Origin: Trichomonas vaginalis G3
Lineage: Eukaryota > Parabasalia > Trichomonadida > Trichomonadidae
Length of the DNA stretch: 64,000 bases
Direction of reading: 5' to 3'
Assembly: GCF_026262505.1 (NCBI RefSeq)
Contig: NC_067206.1
Coordinates: 806,001 to 870,000 of the forward strand
Below the pieces are notes generated by a model. The model searched no databases, was not told the DNA's origin, and saw only the letters and a program-made list of their open reading frames with translations. Shown here in pieces: positions 20,460 to 29,472 of the stretch. Position numbers and translations under genes: made by a program. Numbering within the stretch: the first letter of the stretch is position 1; every line of letters starts with the position of its first letter.

Positions 20460-20861
20460 TTACATTCCCCACGTTTGAGGCGGTTGAGGTTGGTTGTTGT
20501 TTACCCACTGTTGTGCATGGTTATATCCTCTGTTAAAGAATCTTTCACCTTGGTCCATATAGTGCCCTGCTTGGTTATAGTAGTCATTTGCTTTGTTATA
20601 GTAGTTTCCTGCTTGTCTTCCTACATTGTCCATCCATCCTTGAACTTTTCCTCTTGTTTCAGGATTTGGAATAAGATTTGTTGCATCTCGTGCTACCTCC
20701 CAACCTTTCTGTACAGTTTGTATAATAGGTTGTGCTTTCTCTTTCAGTATACCTAATGTACTCAAAATCTTCCTTCCAACTCCAAATACACCTCTGGCTA
20801 TTGTTCCCACTGCTGGCAAAAATCTGGATGCGACTCCTGCTAATGCGCCAAATAAACCCAT
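20460..20861 (-). CDS. Small Gly-rich amphipathic virion-type protein, 133 aa
   Basis: It begins MGLFGALAGVASRFLPAVG, an N-terminal hydrophobic/amphipathic helix with Gly spacing, followed by basic residues. The second half is a Tyr/Asn/Gln-rich helical repeat (NYYNKANDYYNQAGHYMDQG) and a Pro/Gln end. The layout recalls membrane-active or core proteins such as adenovirus protein VI, and a shorter similar protein lies at 24298-24540. The role is inferred from physical character only. It is divergent from the integrase gene, 16 bp apart. The frame looks whole. Confidence 0.6.
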   Translation of the reverse strand: MGLFGALAGVASRFLPAVGTIARGVFGVGRKILSTLGILKEKAQPIIQTVQKGWEVARDATNLIPNPETRGKVQGWMDNVGRQAGNYYNKANDYYNQAGHYMDQGERFFNRGYNHAQQWVNNNQPQPPQTWGM

Positions 20862-20877
20862 TTCTTATGGGTTAAAA

Positions 20878-21834
20878 ATGACGAATTCAAACAAGGACCC
20901 CTATGTTTCTAAAGCGACAAAGAAAGCACTCATGGTAAAAATCTTTAGTTCAACACCAAATGCTTGGTTTATGGATATCTTGGAAAACATTCCGAGGTAT
21001 AGAGAAGATGGACCACCATACTGGCTAATATTTGTTGGTCAAAACACAAGATACTGTGAAGCCATACCATTATGGTCCAAAAATATTTTAGATGTGAAAA
21101 CTGCTTTGACAATATTCGTTGACAAATACCATCCAACAAAACTGACATCTGACTATGAAAGTTCTTTCAAATCAGACGATATTAAAAACTATCTGCGTTC
21201 AAAAAATGTAAACCAATATTTCATTGTCGACCAAAACCATTCTGCTCTTGGTGTCATTGACAGTTGTATAAAAATGTTAAGAGACTTAAACCAACCACAA
21301 GGTGGTGAAGCAAATGAAATGTCATATGACGACAAATATAGACACTTCTCCATGGCAAAGATGAGACAAGTTTTAAATATTTACAATAGCCGTAAACAAA
21401 AAGGTTTGGGAAACCACTCCCCTGAAGAAATGAAAAACAACCCTGACTTAGAGAAAGACTATATATTTAACAATTTAGTCAAAAGAGAACAAGAAAGAAT
21501 GCCGGGCTTCAAACTTCAGAAAGGTGACAAAGTAAAAATAGAAATACCTAAACGCGACCCATATGAAAATACTATTGACTATGACAACAATGGGAACCCG
21601 ACAGGTACTCACGTTCGTGTTCGTAAAAATAGAAGAAAGTATACAAGAGAATATTATGAAGTTTTAGGCAAACATGGCAAAATGTACAGACTGCAAGCAG
21701 AAGATAAAACTACTATTGTCAGACCTCGTTTCAAACTTGTCAAAGTTCAAGGTGGTATACTTTCAAAGACAGTTCCTAACAAATATAAGACAACTCCTGA
21801 CGAATATGCTAAAGAAGTTGAAAATGACGACTAA
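20878..21834 (+). CDS. Polinton retroviral-type integrase, 318 aa
   Basis: The catalytic core lies at residues ~30-150, with acidic motifs near MDIL, in LTSDYESSFKSD, and near LGVIDSCIKMLRD. Flanking motifs are AIPLWSKN and NIYNSRKQKGLGNHSPEEM, the usual Polinton sequence after the core. The C-terminal part (from ~205, FKLQKGDKVKIEIP) looks like an SH3/chromo-type DNA- or chromatin-binding domain. The enzyme inserts the element and makes 6-bp duplications. The frame looks whole and ends four bases into the convergent fibre gene. Confidence 0.88.
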   Translation: MTNSNKDPYVSKATKKALMVKIFSSTPNAWFMDILENIPRYREDGPPYWLIFVGQNTRYCEAIPLWSKNILDVKTALTIFVDKYHPTKLTSDYESSFKSDDIKNYLRSKNVNQYFIVDQNHSALGVIDSCIKMLRDLNQPQGGEANEMSYDDKYRHFSMAKMRQVLNIYNSRKQKGLGNHSPEEMKNNPDLEKDYIFNNLVKREQERMPGFKLQKGDKVKIEIPKRDPYENTIDYDNNGNPTGTHVRVRKNRRKYTREYYEVLGKHGKMYRLQAEDKTTIVRPRFKLVKVQGGILSKTVPNKYKTTPDEYAKEVENDD

Positions 21835-23429
21835 GCATTTCTATACCATGCGTAAACTGTCATGTAAGGTGGCATGTAGTCTTTACTTTGTCCCGTTGTT
21901 TGCGTATATCCTGAAACCAAATGTGTATGGCTTCCTCCTCCCTGAGTGTCATCCCAGTAACAATTTATAGCAAACTGAACGTCGTCTTTAACATCATATC
22001 CTTTACCTTTTGTCATTCCTGTCCAATCCCAATATCTATGCTTATGCCAACCTTCTAGAGATGTAGTTAAATCTACGTAGTGACTGTGTGCAGGTAAATT
22101 TTCACCTGAAATCGTTTTACTTCCACCTGTTTCCTTTGAAGAGTTTGCACAATACAAAAACCTGTCGACTATTTGAGTCCAAGTTCCAAAACCAAGTACT
22201 ACTTCTGGTCTGGTAGAGTTCATTGAAACATATAATGAGCCAACCGGGTAAATAAGATTCGGCAAAATTTGTTTAAGCACCTTGAGTTCCTGTCTTAGAT
22301 GCATAATACTATTGTCATTAGATATCAAAGTATCTACAAGACTTGTTGCCGGTGGTATTGTTGGAGCTTTACTTGGCAAGGTTGTGTTTAGTGTAATATC
22401 ATCTGCTGTAAAAGTTGTAAAACTTGTATGTGTATGTCCAACGGCACTTTTCCTGTTTAAGGTTTCTTGTAAGTTTGTAATATTTGCAATAGTATGTGTA
22501 TGTCCAACGGCACTTTTCCTGTTTAAGGTTTCTTGTAAGTTTGTAATATTTGCAATAGTATGTGTATGTCCAACGTCACTTTTCCTGTTTAAGGTTTCTT
22601 GTAAGTTTGTAATATTTGCAATGGTATGTGTATGTCCAACGGCACTTTTCCTGTTTAAGGTTTCTTGTAAGTTTGTAATATTTGCAATAGTATGTGTATG
22701 TCCAACGTCACTTTTCCTGTTTAAGGTTTCTTGTAAGTTTGTAATATTTGCAATAGTATGTGTATGTCCAACGTCACTTTTCTTGTTTAAGGTTTCTTGT
22801 AAGTTTGTAATATTTGCAATGGTATGTGTATGTCCAACGTCACTTTTCCTGTTTAAGGTTTCTTGTAAGTTTGTAATATTTGCAATGGTATGTGTATGAG
22901 TCTTTTTAGAATATTCGTTTTCAGCTCTTGTCACTTCACTTGACATTTTATTGTCAACATATGTTTTGTCTGCTAGTTCAGGATGAGTATGTTCTTTTGT
23001 TGCATATGTTGCATCTGCTCTGTCATGTTCTTCTTGAACTTTTTCAATGACATACTCTTTGTCAGCTTTGTTGTCAACATCTGCTTTTGTTGCATATGTT
23101 GCATCTGCTCTGTCATGTTCTTCTTGAACTTTTTCAATGACATACTCTTTGTCAGCTTTGTTGTCAACATCTGCTTTCAAAAGAAGTTCTTTTATAGGTT
23201 TCTCGTTTAAAAGTCCTTTTGTTGGATTTATACAGACAGTATGGTTCTTATTGTCTTGAAACAGAAACTCATCTGTCATTGGGTTCATTGTCAGTTTTAA
23301 GTTTCCTTCTTTCAATGACTCAGATATCTTAGAATAGTTTGAAAAGTTTGTTGTGTTCTTATTTAGAGCTTGTATAATGAGTTGTCGGTTGTGTTGTATT
23401 TCTCTCATAGACGCTGTTTCTTTCGACAT
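21831..23429 (-). CDS. Phage tail-fibre-like protein, 532 aa
   Basis: In order: a helical N-terminus; two 30-residue repeats (ADVDNKADKEYVIEKVQEEH onward, ~87-145); seven 22-residue repeats (HTHTIANITNLQETLN core, ~175-330); and a C-terminal domain reading YPVGSLYVSMNSTRPEVVLG, FGTWTQIVDRFLYCA, LPAHSHYVDL and PPYMTVYAWYRNA. That C-terminal series is typical of bacteriophage tail-fibre/baseplate receptor-binding proteins, and His-x-His repeats in such fibres bind metal along a trimeric shaft. It may be a host-attachment spike for a Polinton particle, probably acquired from a phage. The frame looks whole. Confidence 0.8.
   Translation of the reverse strand: MSKETASMREIQHNRQLIIQALNKNTTNFSNYSKISESLKEGNLKLTMNPMTDEFLFQDNKNHTVCINPTKGLLNEKPIKELLLKADVDNKADKEYVIEKVQEEHDRADATYATKADVDNKADKEYVIEKVQEEHDRADATYATKEHTHPELADKTYVDNKMSSEVTRAENEYSKKTHTHTIANITNLQETLNRKSDVGHTHTIANITNLQETLNKKSDVGHTHTIANITNLQETLNRKSDVGHTHTIANITNLQETLNRKSAVGHTHTIANITNLQETLNRKSDVGHTHTIANITNLQETLNRKSAVGHTHTIANITNLQETLNRKSAVGHTHTSFTTFTADDITLNTTLPSKAPTIPPATSLVDTLISNDNSIMHLRQELKVLKQILPNLIYPVGSLYVSMNSTRPEVVLGFGTWTQIVDRFLYCANSSKETGGSKTISGENLPAHSHYVDLTTSLEGWHKHRYWDWTGMTKGKGYDVKDDVQFAINCYWDDTQGGGSHTHLVSGYTQTTGQSKDYMPPYMTVYAWYRNA
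22430..22900. repeat. 66-bp tandem repeat x7 inside the fibre gene
   Basis: Seven near-identical copies of a 66-bp unit encode VGHTHTIANITNLQETLNRK plus S(D/A). Differences are few (for example ACGGCA/ACGTCA), so copies are recent or homogenised. A second, 90-bp repeat in two copies lies at about 22995-23175. Fibre length could change by unequal exchange. Confidence 0.93.
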
Positions 23430-23447
23430 TTTTATTCTAGATAAAAT

Positions 23448-24294
23448 ATGCTTTCAATAGAAAAAGAAAATTCTAGAGTTGCTACAACTAAACCATTAGA
23501 TGAACTTTTTACTAATGTAGGTCAAAAGTTTGAGACAGAGACCGTAAAGCATGAAGGCTATCGTTTTGACTACCCATTGAGATGGTTAAGAGACCCATCC
23601 GTCACAAAAGCTGTTGGCTTTCGTAGAATGAAGTTCATTTCAGAAGCCATACATGGTTTCCCATTTACGGTCGGTTTTGAAGTTCGATACTATAACAAAA
23701 AAAACGTGCGTATGAGAAATTTGTACAGGGAAAACTTTTACAAGTTAGTTTGCTTGTAAACTTAGAAACAACTCTTCAAGCTTTTCAAGAAAAAATAAAC
23801 GATATCTATCTCGAATATGCAAAACAGTACAACATTGACGAAGGAGAGTACCATCTCGATATTATATATGACAGGAAAATGCAACTGTTAAAATCAATAG
23901 AATAGAAGACCTTGGAGAAGACGTTTATATTTCTACAAAATATAACAACTTGGCATGGTATAGATTTTTGAGGATGTTAAATCAGCCTGCAGAATATCCA
24001 GTACACCCGAACTTTTATGAAGTCGAAAACCCTAATGGAACATATGAAAATGTTTTCGACTCAGATGCTATTATAGTTCATGCTTCATTTTCTGGTGCAC
24101 AAAACTCTTTTTTATGCTTGGCAAATGACTTTTACGAAAAACCTACAAAGTTATATGAACCACCAAGTGGAAGTATTTCAGACTTTCAAGTATGGTTTAC
24201 TACAGATGGAAGAAAGAGAATAATTCCATTATACCACGCGTTTTACTTAGAACTTAGTTTCATATACAACTACTATCGAACGGTAAAAATATAA
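23448..24294 (+). pseudogene. Polinton gene region of unknown function, broken
   Basis: The forward region starts with ATG 23448 (MLSIEKENSRVATTKPLDEL), divergent from the fibre gene with 18 bp between. Its protein sequence is mixed alpha/beta and rich in Tyr, Phe and Asn; no known domain is recognised. It ends just before the convergent small amphipathic gene. The copy is broken. Confidence 0.5.
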
Positions 24295-24297
24295 TTT

Positions 24298-24540
24298 TTA
24301 ATACGGTTGAGGTGTTGGATTTGGTTGCCAACTAGACTGTGGTGCAGGTTCAGGCTGTTGTATAACAGGAGCTTGTTCTTCTGGTTCAGGGTCTTTAGGT
24401 ATAATACCAACGAACTGACCTACTCTTTTACCAATATTTTTGACTCCGTTCCAAATTCCTCTTCCGACAGATTTTATTCCATTCCATATACCTCTTCCAA
24501 CATTTCGAAAGAAGTTTCCTATTCTTCCAAAGAAACCCAT
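24298..24540 (-). CDS. Small amphipathic Gly/Trp/Lys-rich protein, 80 aa
   Basis: It starts MGFFGRIGNFFRNVGRGIWN and then repeats GRGIWNG(I/V)K twice, giving a strongly basic amphipathic helix. The second half is Pro/Gln/Glu-rich and disordered (EPEEQAPVIQQPEPAP). The same MG(L/F)FG start and Pro/Gln end occur at 20460-20861. A membrane-disrupting or DNA-condensing virion peptide is the most natural reading, by analogy with adenovirus proteins VI and X; this is inference. The frame looks whole. Confidence 0.6.
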   Translation of the reverse strand: MGFFGRIGNFFRNVGRGIWNGIKSVGRGIWNGVKNIGKRVGQFVGIIPKDPEPEEQAPVIQQPEPAPQSSWQPNPTPQPY

Positions 24541-24558
24541 TTTACTATATGTAAAAAT

Positions 24559-24921
24559 CTAATGTCCGCCTAGTCTCTTACGTTTCCTTCTGAGTTCCAT
24601 TGCATTCTTTAACTGGAGCTCATACATTCTATTTCTCCTCTGGTAGAAAACATATTCCGGGTCAACTCCTGTGTTCGCGTCATCTGCATAGAGTTGTTTA
24701 TATCCCACTTCAGGGTTTGTATAAAACTCTTTCCATCTCATATTTGCATACCATGGTGGCAAACCTAACGCAGCGTCATTTGACATGGCAGTTTGCATTT
24801 GTACATCTGTTGGCACTTGACCATAGTTTGCCATTGCAGTTTGTATTCTAACTTCATTTGGAATATTCTCTGGGTTTGGTTGTCCAGGTTGCTGTGCATT
24901 CGCTAAGTTCTGTGCGTCCAT
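24559..24921 (-). CDS. Polinton protein of unknown function, 120 aa
   Basis: The N-terminal third is Asn/Gln/Pro-rich with an imperfect repeat (RIQTAMANYGQVPTDVQMQT AMSN). The centre has WYANMRWKEFY and the C-terminus is a basic helix (LKNAMELRRKRKRLGGH). The basic end suggests nucleic-acid contact or nuclear import. It lies 18 bp upstream of the amphipathic gene in the same direction, so the two may be co-expressed. The frame looks whole. Confidence 0.6.
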   Translation of the reverse strand: MDAQNLANAQQPGQPNPENIPNEVRIQTAMANYGQVPTDVQMQTAMSNDAALGLPPWYANMRWKEFYTNPEVGYKQLYADDANTGVDPEYVFYQRRNRMYELQLKNAMELRRKRKRLGGH

Positions 24922-24944
24922 TTAATATTAGATAAAAATATCTC

Positions 24945-25076
24945 TTACGAGTACATATGCTGAACATTTGCAGGTATTGGTTCATCTTCATATTCTCTAT
25001 ATCTTTCTGCCACGTCAAATAAGTAAATGACACAATGGAAAAAACCTAAAACAAGTAGTCCTATTTCAAACCACAT
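24945..25076 (-). CDS. Small single-pass membrane protein, 43 aa
   Basis: The ATG (25076-25074) overlaps the last 16 bases of the methyltransferase gene. Residues 4-20 (EIGLLVLGFFHCVIYLF) form one hydrophobic segment, followed by an acidic tail (DVAERYREYEDEP). Adjacent, same-strand genes and a clean start support it. No family is recognised. It could be a small membrane or virion peptide. Confidence 0.5.
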   Translation of the reverse strand: MWFEIGLLVLGFFHCVIYLFDVAERYREYEDEPIPANVQHMYS

Positions 25077-25879
25077 TTACTTACCAATAAAATTTCTTTG
25101 TTGTGACACTTTCTCCGGTTTATAGGACCTCTCTCATATTCTATCTTGTCATATCTAAACTCATAGTCATGTATGTCCTCTAACCATCTCATAACGGTTT
25201 CCAAACCACTTTTATCGGATGTAAAGTAAAAGCATGGATGGTTATGTAAAACGTCTAAAGTTTCTAAAGAGTCTCTCAAAGTCCAGTCTACTTGGTATTG
25301 AAAATCCCATGTGTTATAGAACGGCGGGTCCACTATAAAGAAAACATTTTCCTTGTCTTTGTATTTTTCATACAACTCTGTCCAATGACATCTCACAAAC
25401 TCTATACCCTCAATATATTTTTCTATGTTCTTTTTGAAAACCTTTGTATAGTTAAGATATAAAACTTTTGACATAAGTGTTTCAATGTCATGAACTCTTA
25501 TAGCACCACTATATAATAGTCTAGCAGATATACTATCCCAGTCTATATATTCTGCTTTTTTCAAAACCTCTCTTACAATATCTTTCTTATCTAATGGTAT
25601 ACTTTCCATCTTACCTATAGGTATCTTTTCTTTCAACTCACTCAATATTTTGTTTGTGTCTGGTATATGTTTGAGACGGTTCATATAGTTGTCGAAGTCA
25701 TTGCATATAATCTTTGAGTCTGGGAATACGGTATGGCACAAATGGGATATATAGAAACTTCCACCGAACAAATCTACAAATGTTAGACCATTCGGTAGTT
25801 TCTTAAGTTCTCTCAATAGAATATCTTTACATCTACTCTTATTTCCAAAGAAGGGTAACGGTGGTTTTGTAAAATTCAT
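25061..25879 (-). CDS. Dam-like (D12 class) DNA N6-adenine methyltransferase, 272 aa
   Basis: The start is the ATG complementary to 25877-25879 (MNFTKPPLPFFGNKSRCKD); the longer open frame upstream is the element's terminal repeat. Motifs are PPLPFFGNKSR (SAM-binding PFxGxK type), FVDLFGGS (motif I), ICNDFD, and the catalytic VDPPFYN (DPPY type). The order is that of Dam/D12 enzymes. It would methylate adenine in DNA in the nucleus. Its promoter probably lies in the element's end, where TCACTTTT occurs twice within about 50 bases of the ATG. The frame looks whole. Confidence 0.85.
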   Translation of the reverse strand: MNFTKPPLPFFGNKSRCKDILLRELKKLPNGLTFVDLFGGSFYISHLCHTVFPDSKIICNDFDNYMNRLKHIPDTNKILSELKEKIPIGKMESIPLDKKDIVREVLKKAEYIDWDSISARLLYSGAIRVHDIETLMSKVLYLNYTKVFKKNIEKYIEGIEFVRCHWTELYEKYKDKENVFFIVDPPFYNTWDFQYQVDWTLRDSLETLDVLHNHPCFYFTSDKSGLETVMRWLEDIHDYEFRYDKIEYERGPINRRKCHNKEILLVSKCGLK

Positions 25880-25967
25880 TTTATATATATAATAAAAATG
25901 TTTTTTCCTGAAAAGTGACAGAAAAGTGACTGGGGCTAGAGGGCACGAAGTGCCTGGAAGCCCCACT
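25880..25967. repeat. Right end of the Polinton (one terminal inverted repeat)
   Basis: Reading inward from 25967 the end begins AGTGGGGCTTCC. Positions 25932-25964 form a hairpin (GGGGCT with AGCCCC, GGCAC with GTGCC, loop GAA). Inside it lie two copies of TCACTTTTC on the reverse strand. The partner repeat is outside the window, so this is assigned from the family's usual AG end and the abrupt change to host DNA. Confidence 0.7.
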
Positions 25968-26343
25968 ACCTTTTTTTTTTAATTATTAATTAATGATAAA
26001 GATATAATGATTATTAATGAACTGATTAATTTTCGTGAATAAAAATTGTATTTTTGTGTATACCCTTGCATATTAGATCATAATGCATATTTAAAACAAG
26101 ATAGAATCAAGAAATTGAAATTCAATTCAGAGATTAATCATATTGTGAACAGACAATAATAGCGGAGCATCAAACAAATATTTGCCTATTTATATTTCTT
26201 TAATGATACTAATAGATTTCAAAGTAATCTAATTTTTTTCAAATTTTTAAAATAAAACGTGAATACTTATTAGCCTATAAAACATAAGATGAAAAAACAT
26301 TATTACAATTATTGATTTAGATAATAAACAAAAAAAAGTAAAT
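25968..26343. other. Host intergenic DNA next to the Polinton end
   Basis: A poly-T run directly follows the element, then ~360 bp of AT-rich sequence up to the end of the Vps8-like gene. No gene, repeat or RNA is recognised. The insertion left the host gene's 3' end intact. Confidence 0.6.
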
Positions 26344-29300
26344 TTAAACATCAATAAGAAGGATAATTGTTGCATCAATATCCTGACTAACTCTATTTCC
26401 TTCTTCAACGAAAATGGACTCAGCACCTTGAAAAGCAGACTTTACATCGCTAAATAAATCTGCTGGCATCTTCTTTGCGTTTTCGCCATCACTTGCAAGT
26501 GTAGAGAGAAGAGTAACTCCATCTCCTCCATCAATAACTGTCAACGAACTGCTTGTGAGGATTTCTTCAAGGCTATTTTCTGAAATTCTATGTAATGTCT
26601 TCGCGAGATTGCTATCTTTAGGTTTGTTCATTACATAGAAGCAGTTGAAGCTCTTAATGAACTTCAAAATGGTCGTTCTCGCTCTACTTTTGTCTAATGT
26701 GCAAGTAACTAACGGTAAAACGGCCAAAAGTACTTCGTGGCGATCAATACAAGAGCATCCTATATCGATGAACTCTCTTGTCATCTCTGCATCGTTTTCT
26801 CCGCCACTTCCGTAAACTAATGGATTAATTATGGTTCTAATGACCTTGGAATGTGTTGCAGAAAAGATTTTGAGGATATTCTTCATTAGAAGTCTCGAAA
26901 TTGAAGGGCACATTTGGCCTCCTTCGTTCAAATGTTTTTCATAGTATTCAAATGACTTCGAAAAGTCTTCTTTGATGGCCAAATACGTTGCACATCCAAT
27001 GTAGATCTTCTTCTCTTCGCAGAAATTATAGATTTCGTCTAAAGTCAAAACAAATGGTTTTTCAACGAAAGAAACGAACTTTACGATGTTGTTCTTGTAG
27101 AGAAACTCGATGAAGTAGTAGGCATCTTCCTTTGTAGCAAGCTTTCCGTCTTCTGTTTCGAACAAACTTTCATAATACAAAATAATTGTTGAAGGAATTC
27201 CGAGATTTCTGATGAATTTCGGATGCAAGTCCTTGTAATTATGCATTAGAATAGAAACGAATCGTTTTGGATTCAATAACAACAAAGCATTAAATCTATG
27301 ATGAATTGCAATGGAAATTCTTTCTTTATCAAGGTCATTGCTCTCTATATAGTTGAAAGAATCTTCTGGCTGATCAGAAAGTAGATAAGTAGTGATAATT
27401 GACTCGTAATTGATATCTTTGAAATATTGAGTAACGATATCGGAAAAACCGGCGGAGACACAAAGTTGTTGGAAGTCATTTAATACAACAACATCTTTGA
27501 AATCTTTTTCTACAATTCTTTTGAACAATTTTTCTCGAACTTTCTTATCTGAGTTCGATTCGAAGATAAACGAGATGAATGTCTTGAGGCGTTCGCTTGG
27601 AACAGGGATGTTCAAGTTTAACAAATGCTGAGATAATATCTCAAATAATAAATCGGCGCTGCCTAAAGGAGCTCCGTCGAAGCTGGCTGCTGTAGCCACT
27701 GTTATGTTTTCCGCTGTCAATTTCTGGCAGGAGCTGAAGGAAATTGGAGATCTGGAAATGAAAACTTTGAAAAGTTGAGAAGCCATCGACCAATTTGACT
27801 CGAAACACTTTCTCGCCCTTGTAGATTGTTGGCCGAACAGCCAAACAATGCAAATATTCGATTTCCGAGGTTCAAATTCTCCGCTCAAGAAAATATACTG
27901 TAAAGCAGTGGCTATTTCTTCTTTTGTGCCATTCTCAACAACATCGGCAAAGATTGGGAAGATGTTGTTGTAAACTGTGTCAAAATGATGAATTAAAAAC
28001 CTTGTAAAGCGTTTTCTCTTGGCAAAAGCAATGACTTCCTGGGTAAAACTTGGTGGTAATGTGATTCTCATCAGGAAATTCTCCAAAACTTCTGAATCTA
28101 CGTCACTTAATTCGATAACTTTTCTTACAATCGAAGGAGCGAGGTCTGAGCGATTTGCAGCAGCAGAAAGCATCGCAACAATCAACGGGTGTTGTATAGA
28201 TTGGTCAGCCATCTCGAAAAGACCTAATCTGAGCAATTGTTGTGGAGATTCTGTTTCAATTGCAGCATTTGCGATTAATAACATATCCTGTTGTGTTACT
28301 GTACCACTTTTAACAAAGGAAACAAGCAGTTTATTGATGTATTCCCTGATATCATCTCTATCAATTGAACATTCAAACTCAATACTCTCTCCGTTGTAAA
28401 TTTCGAGGGCAGTGGATATTGCTTTTTGGTATTTCCCTTCTTTCTGGAGGTTATCTAGGCGTTCTTTCCATTGTTCGATGTTAATTATGTAAGGAAGGAT
28501 GATACAGGCATCATTCAGCGTAGAAAGTAATTTCGGAGTTTTAGGTAAATTGTTCATAACCGATAGAATTTGTCCATTGATATGAACAAGTTTGATTTCT
28601 TCATTGAAGTAAATGGAAATGATAGAACTAGAAACAAATTGGATATTTGTAATCTGTGCATCGAACTCCATCTGATTAATGAGCTTGTATTCATCATTGT
28701 CGTTGATAGAATAAATATATAAAGTATTATGCGAAGAAATGGCAAGATATATTGTCCATTCGTAGTTGGATAATGAGATGATTGGATTGTCGATATTTAG
28801 ATCTAACACAGTCTTCTTGAAATTGCCAGGAACGATAACTCGAACAGAATTTTCAAAAGAAAGAGCAACATATACTCGAGAGCAGTCACAAAATGCCATT
28901 GACTTGATTTGTAGTGCTGGAGTTTTAACTGGGAAGAAGTCTTCAGATTTTATTGTCAAATAATCCATAATAGACATAAGAGAAAGATGATGTACTTGGT
29001 TATTGCTGAGTGCTACAAATATTGATTTCATATCTTGTTGAAAAGAAATGCTATTTACAGGAGAAGTTCCGATTTCGTTGAAATAAGCGACGCGAATTCG
29101 AAGTTTTGTACTCCAGAGTATAATTTGACCGTTGTTATATCCTGTTACGACATATTCTTCGTCTGAAGATATGTCTAATGCTGTGATTAATGGTCGATTT
29201 ATCAAAGATTGATCTAAAATAGAAACATCAATGGATGGATTTAACACTTGGTTACTGCCAATAAAATACAAATATGGGAATGGATCTTCTGACGTTGAAA

Positions 29301-29448
29301 AAGCAATTACATTTTTTGCAGAAACAACTTTTGTTATAATTTCATCAATTCCAGGTGTTTTGCTTCCACTAGAGGACATAGATGATGTATCTCTTATGAA
29401 ATTCTCAATACCTGGTAATTTACTTAATCGGCAATTCAATGATGACAT
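26344..29448 (-). CDS. Vps8-like vacuolar sorting protein (CORVET/HOPS type), 1034 aa
   Basis: The N-terminal ~320 residues have beta-propeller character with WD-like strands (EEYVVTGYNNGQIILWST, near 97-114). A linker then reads WKERLDNLQKEGKYQKAIST, followed by long alpha-solenoid sequence to the end. Propeller plus 'WxxRxxxLxxxGKYxxAI' plus solenoid is the layout of the Vps8/Vps41 tethering subunits of endosomes and vacuoles; Vps8 fits best, but Vps41 is possible. A C-terminal RING is not apparent. The ATG is preceded on the same strand by TCACTTTT about 25-33 bases upstream. The size is near the family's usual range. Confidence 0.6.
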   Translation of the reverse strand: MSSLNCRLSKLPGIENFIRDTSSMSSSGSKTPGIDEIITKVVSAKNVIAFSTSEDPFPYLYFIGSNQVLNPSIDVSILDQSLINRPLITALDISSDEEYVVTGYNNGQIILWSTKLRIRVAYFNEIGTSPVNSISFQQDMKSIFVALSNNQVHHLSLMSIMDYLTIKSEDFFPVKTPALQIKSMAFCDCSRVYVALSFENSVRVIVPGNFKKTVLDLNIDNPIISLSNYEWTIYLAISSHNTLYIYSINDNDEYKLINQMEFDAQITNIQFVSSSIISIYFNEEIKLVHINGQILSVMNNLPKTPKLLSTLNDACIILPYIINIEQWKERLDNLQKEGKYQKAISTALEIYNGESIEFECSIDRDDIREYINKLLVSFVKSGTVTQQDMLLIANAAIETESPQQLLRLGLFEMADQSIQHPLIVAMLSAAANRSDLAPSIVRKVIELSDVDSEVLENFLMRITLPPSFTQEVIAFAKRKRFTRFLIHHFDTVYNNIFPIFADVVENGTKEEIATALQYIFLSGEFEPRKSNICIVWLFGQQSTRARKCFESNWSMASQLFKVFISRSPISFSSCQKLTAENITVATAASFDGAPLGSADLLFEILSQHLLNLNIPVPSERLKTFISFIFESNSDKKVREKLFKRIVEKDFKDVVVLNDFQQLCVSAGFSDIVTQYFKDINYESIITTYLLSDQPEDSFNYIESNDLDKERISIAIHHRFNALLLLNPKRFVSILMHNYKDLHPKFIRNLGIPSTIILYYESLFETEDGKLATKEDAYYFIEFLYKNNIVKFVSFVEKPFVLTLDEIYNFCEEKKIYIGCATYLAIKEDFSKSFEYYEKHLNEGGQMCPSISRLLMKNILKIFSATHSKVIRTIINPLVYGSGGENDAEMTREFIDIGCSCIDRHEVLLAVLPLVTCTLDKSRARTTILKFIKSFNCFYVMNKPKDSNLAKTLHRISENSLEEILTSSSLTVIDGGDGVTLLSTLASDGENAKKMPADLFSDVKSAFQGAESIFVEEGNRVSQDIDATIILLIDV

Positions 29449-29472
29449 TTTAGCAAAAGTGTCAAATTCTCC

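Larger units (their letters stand above)
1..25967. mobile_element. Polinton/Maverick, right-hand part, broken
   Basis: The family is recognised from its gene set: major capsid region, FtsK/HerA-type packaging ATPase, family B DNA polymerase and retroviral-type integrase on one ~26-kb segment. The right terminus is placed at 25967 because the inward-reading end begins AGTGGGGC, matching the 5'-AG ends of this family; the next six bases, ACCTTT, would be the target duplication. The left terminus lies outside the window, so neither the terminal inverted repeat nor the target duplication can be confirmed. No adenain-like protease was recognised. Many genes are open and some look whole, so the copy is probably not very old, but it is broken, with about ten breaks plus one inserted DNA transposon. 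Confidence 0.93.

Noticed and set aside
22282-22899. Forward frame rich in VCVCPT repeats opposite the fibre gene
   Set aside because: It is the antisense shadow of the 66-bp fibre repeats.
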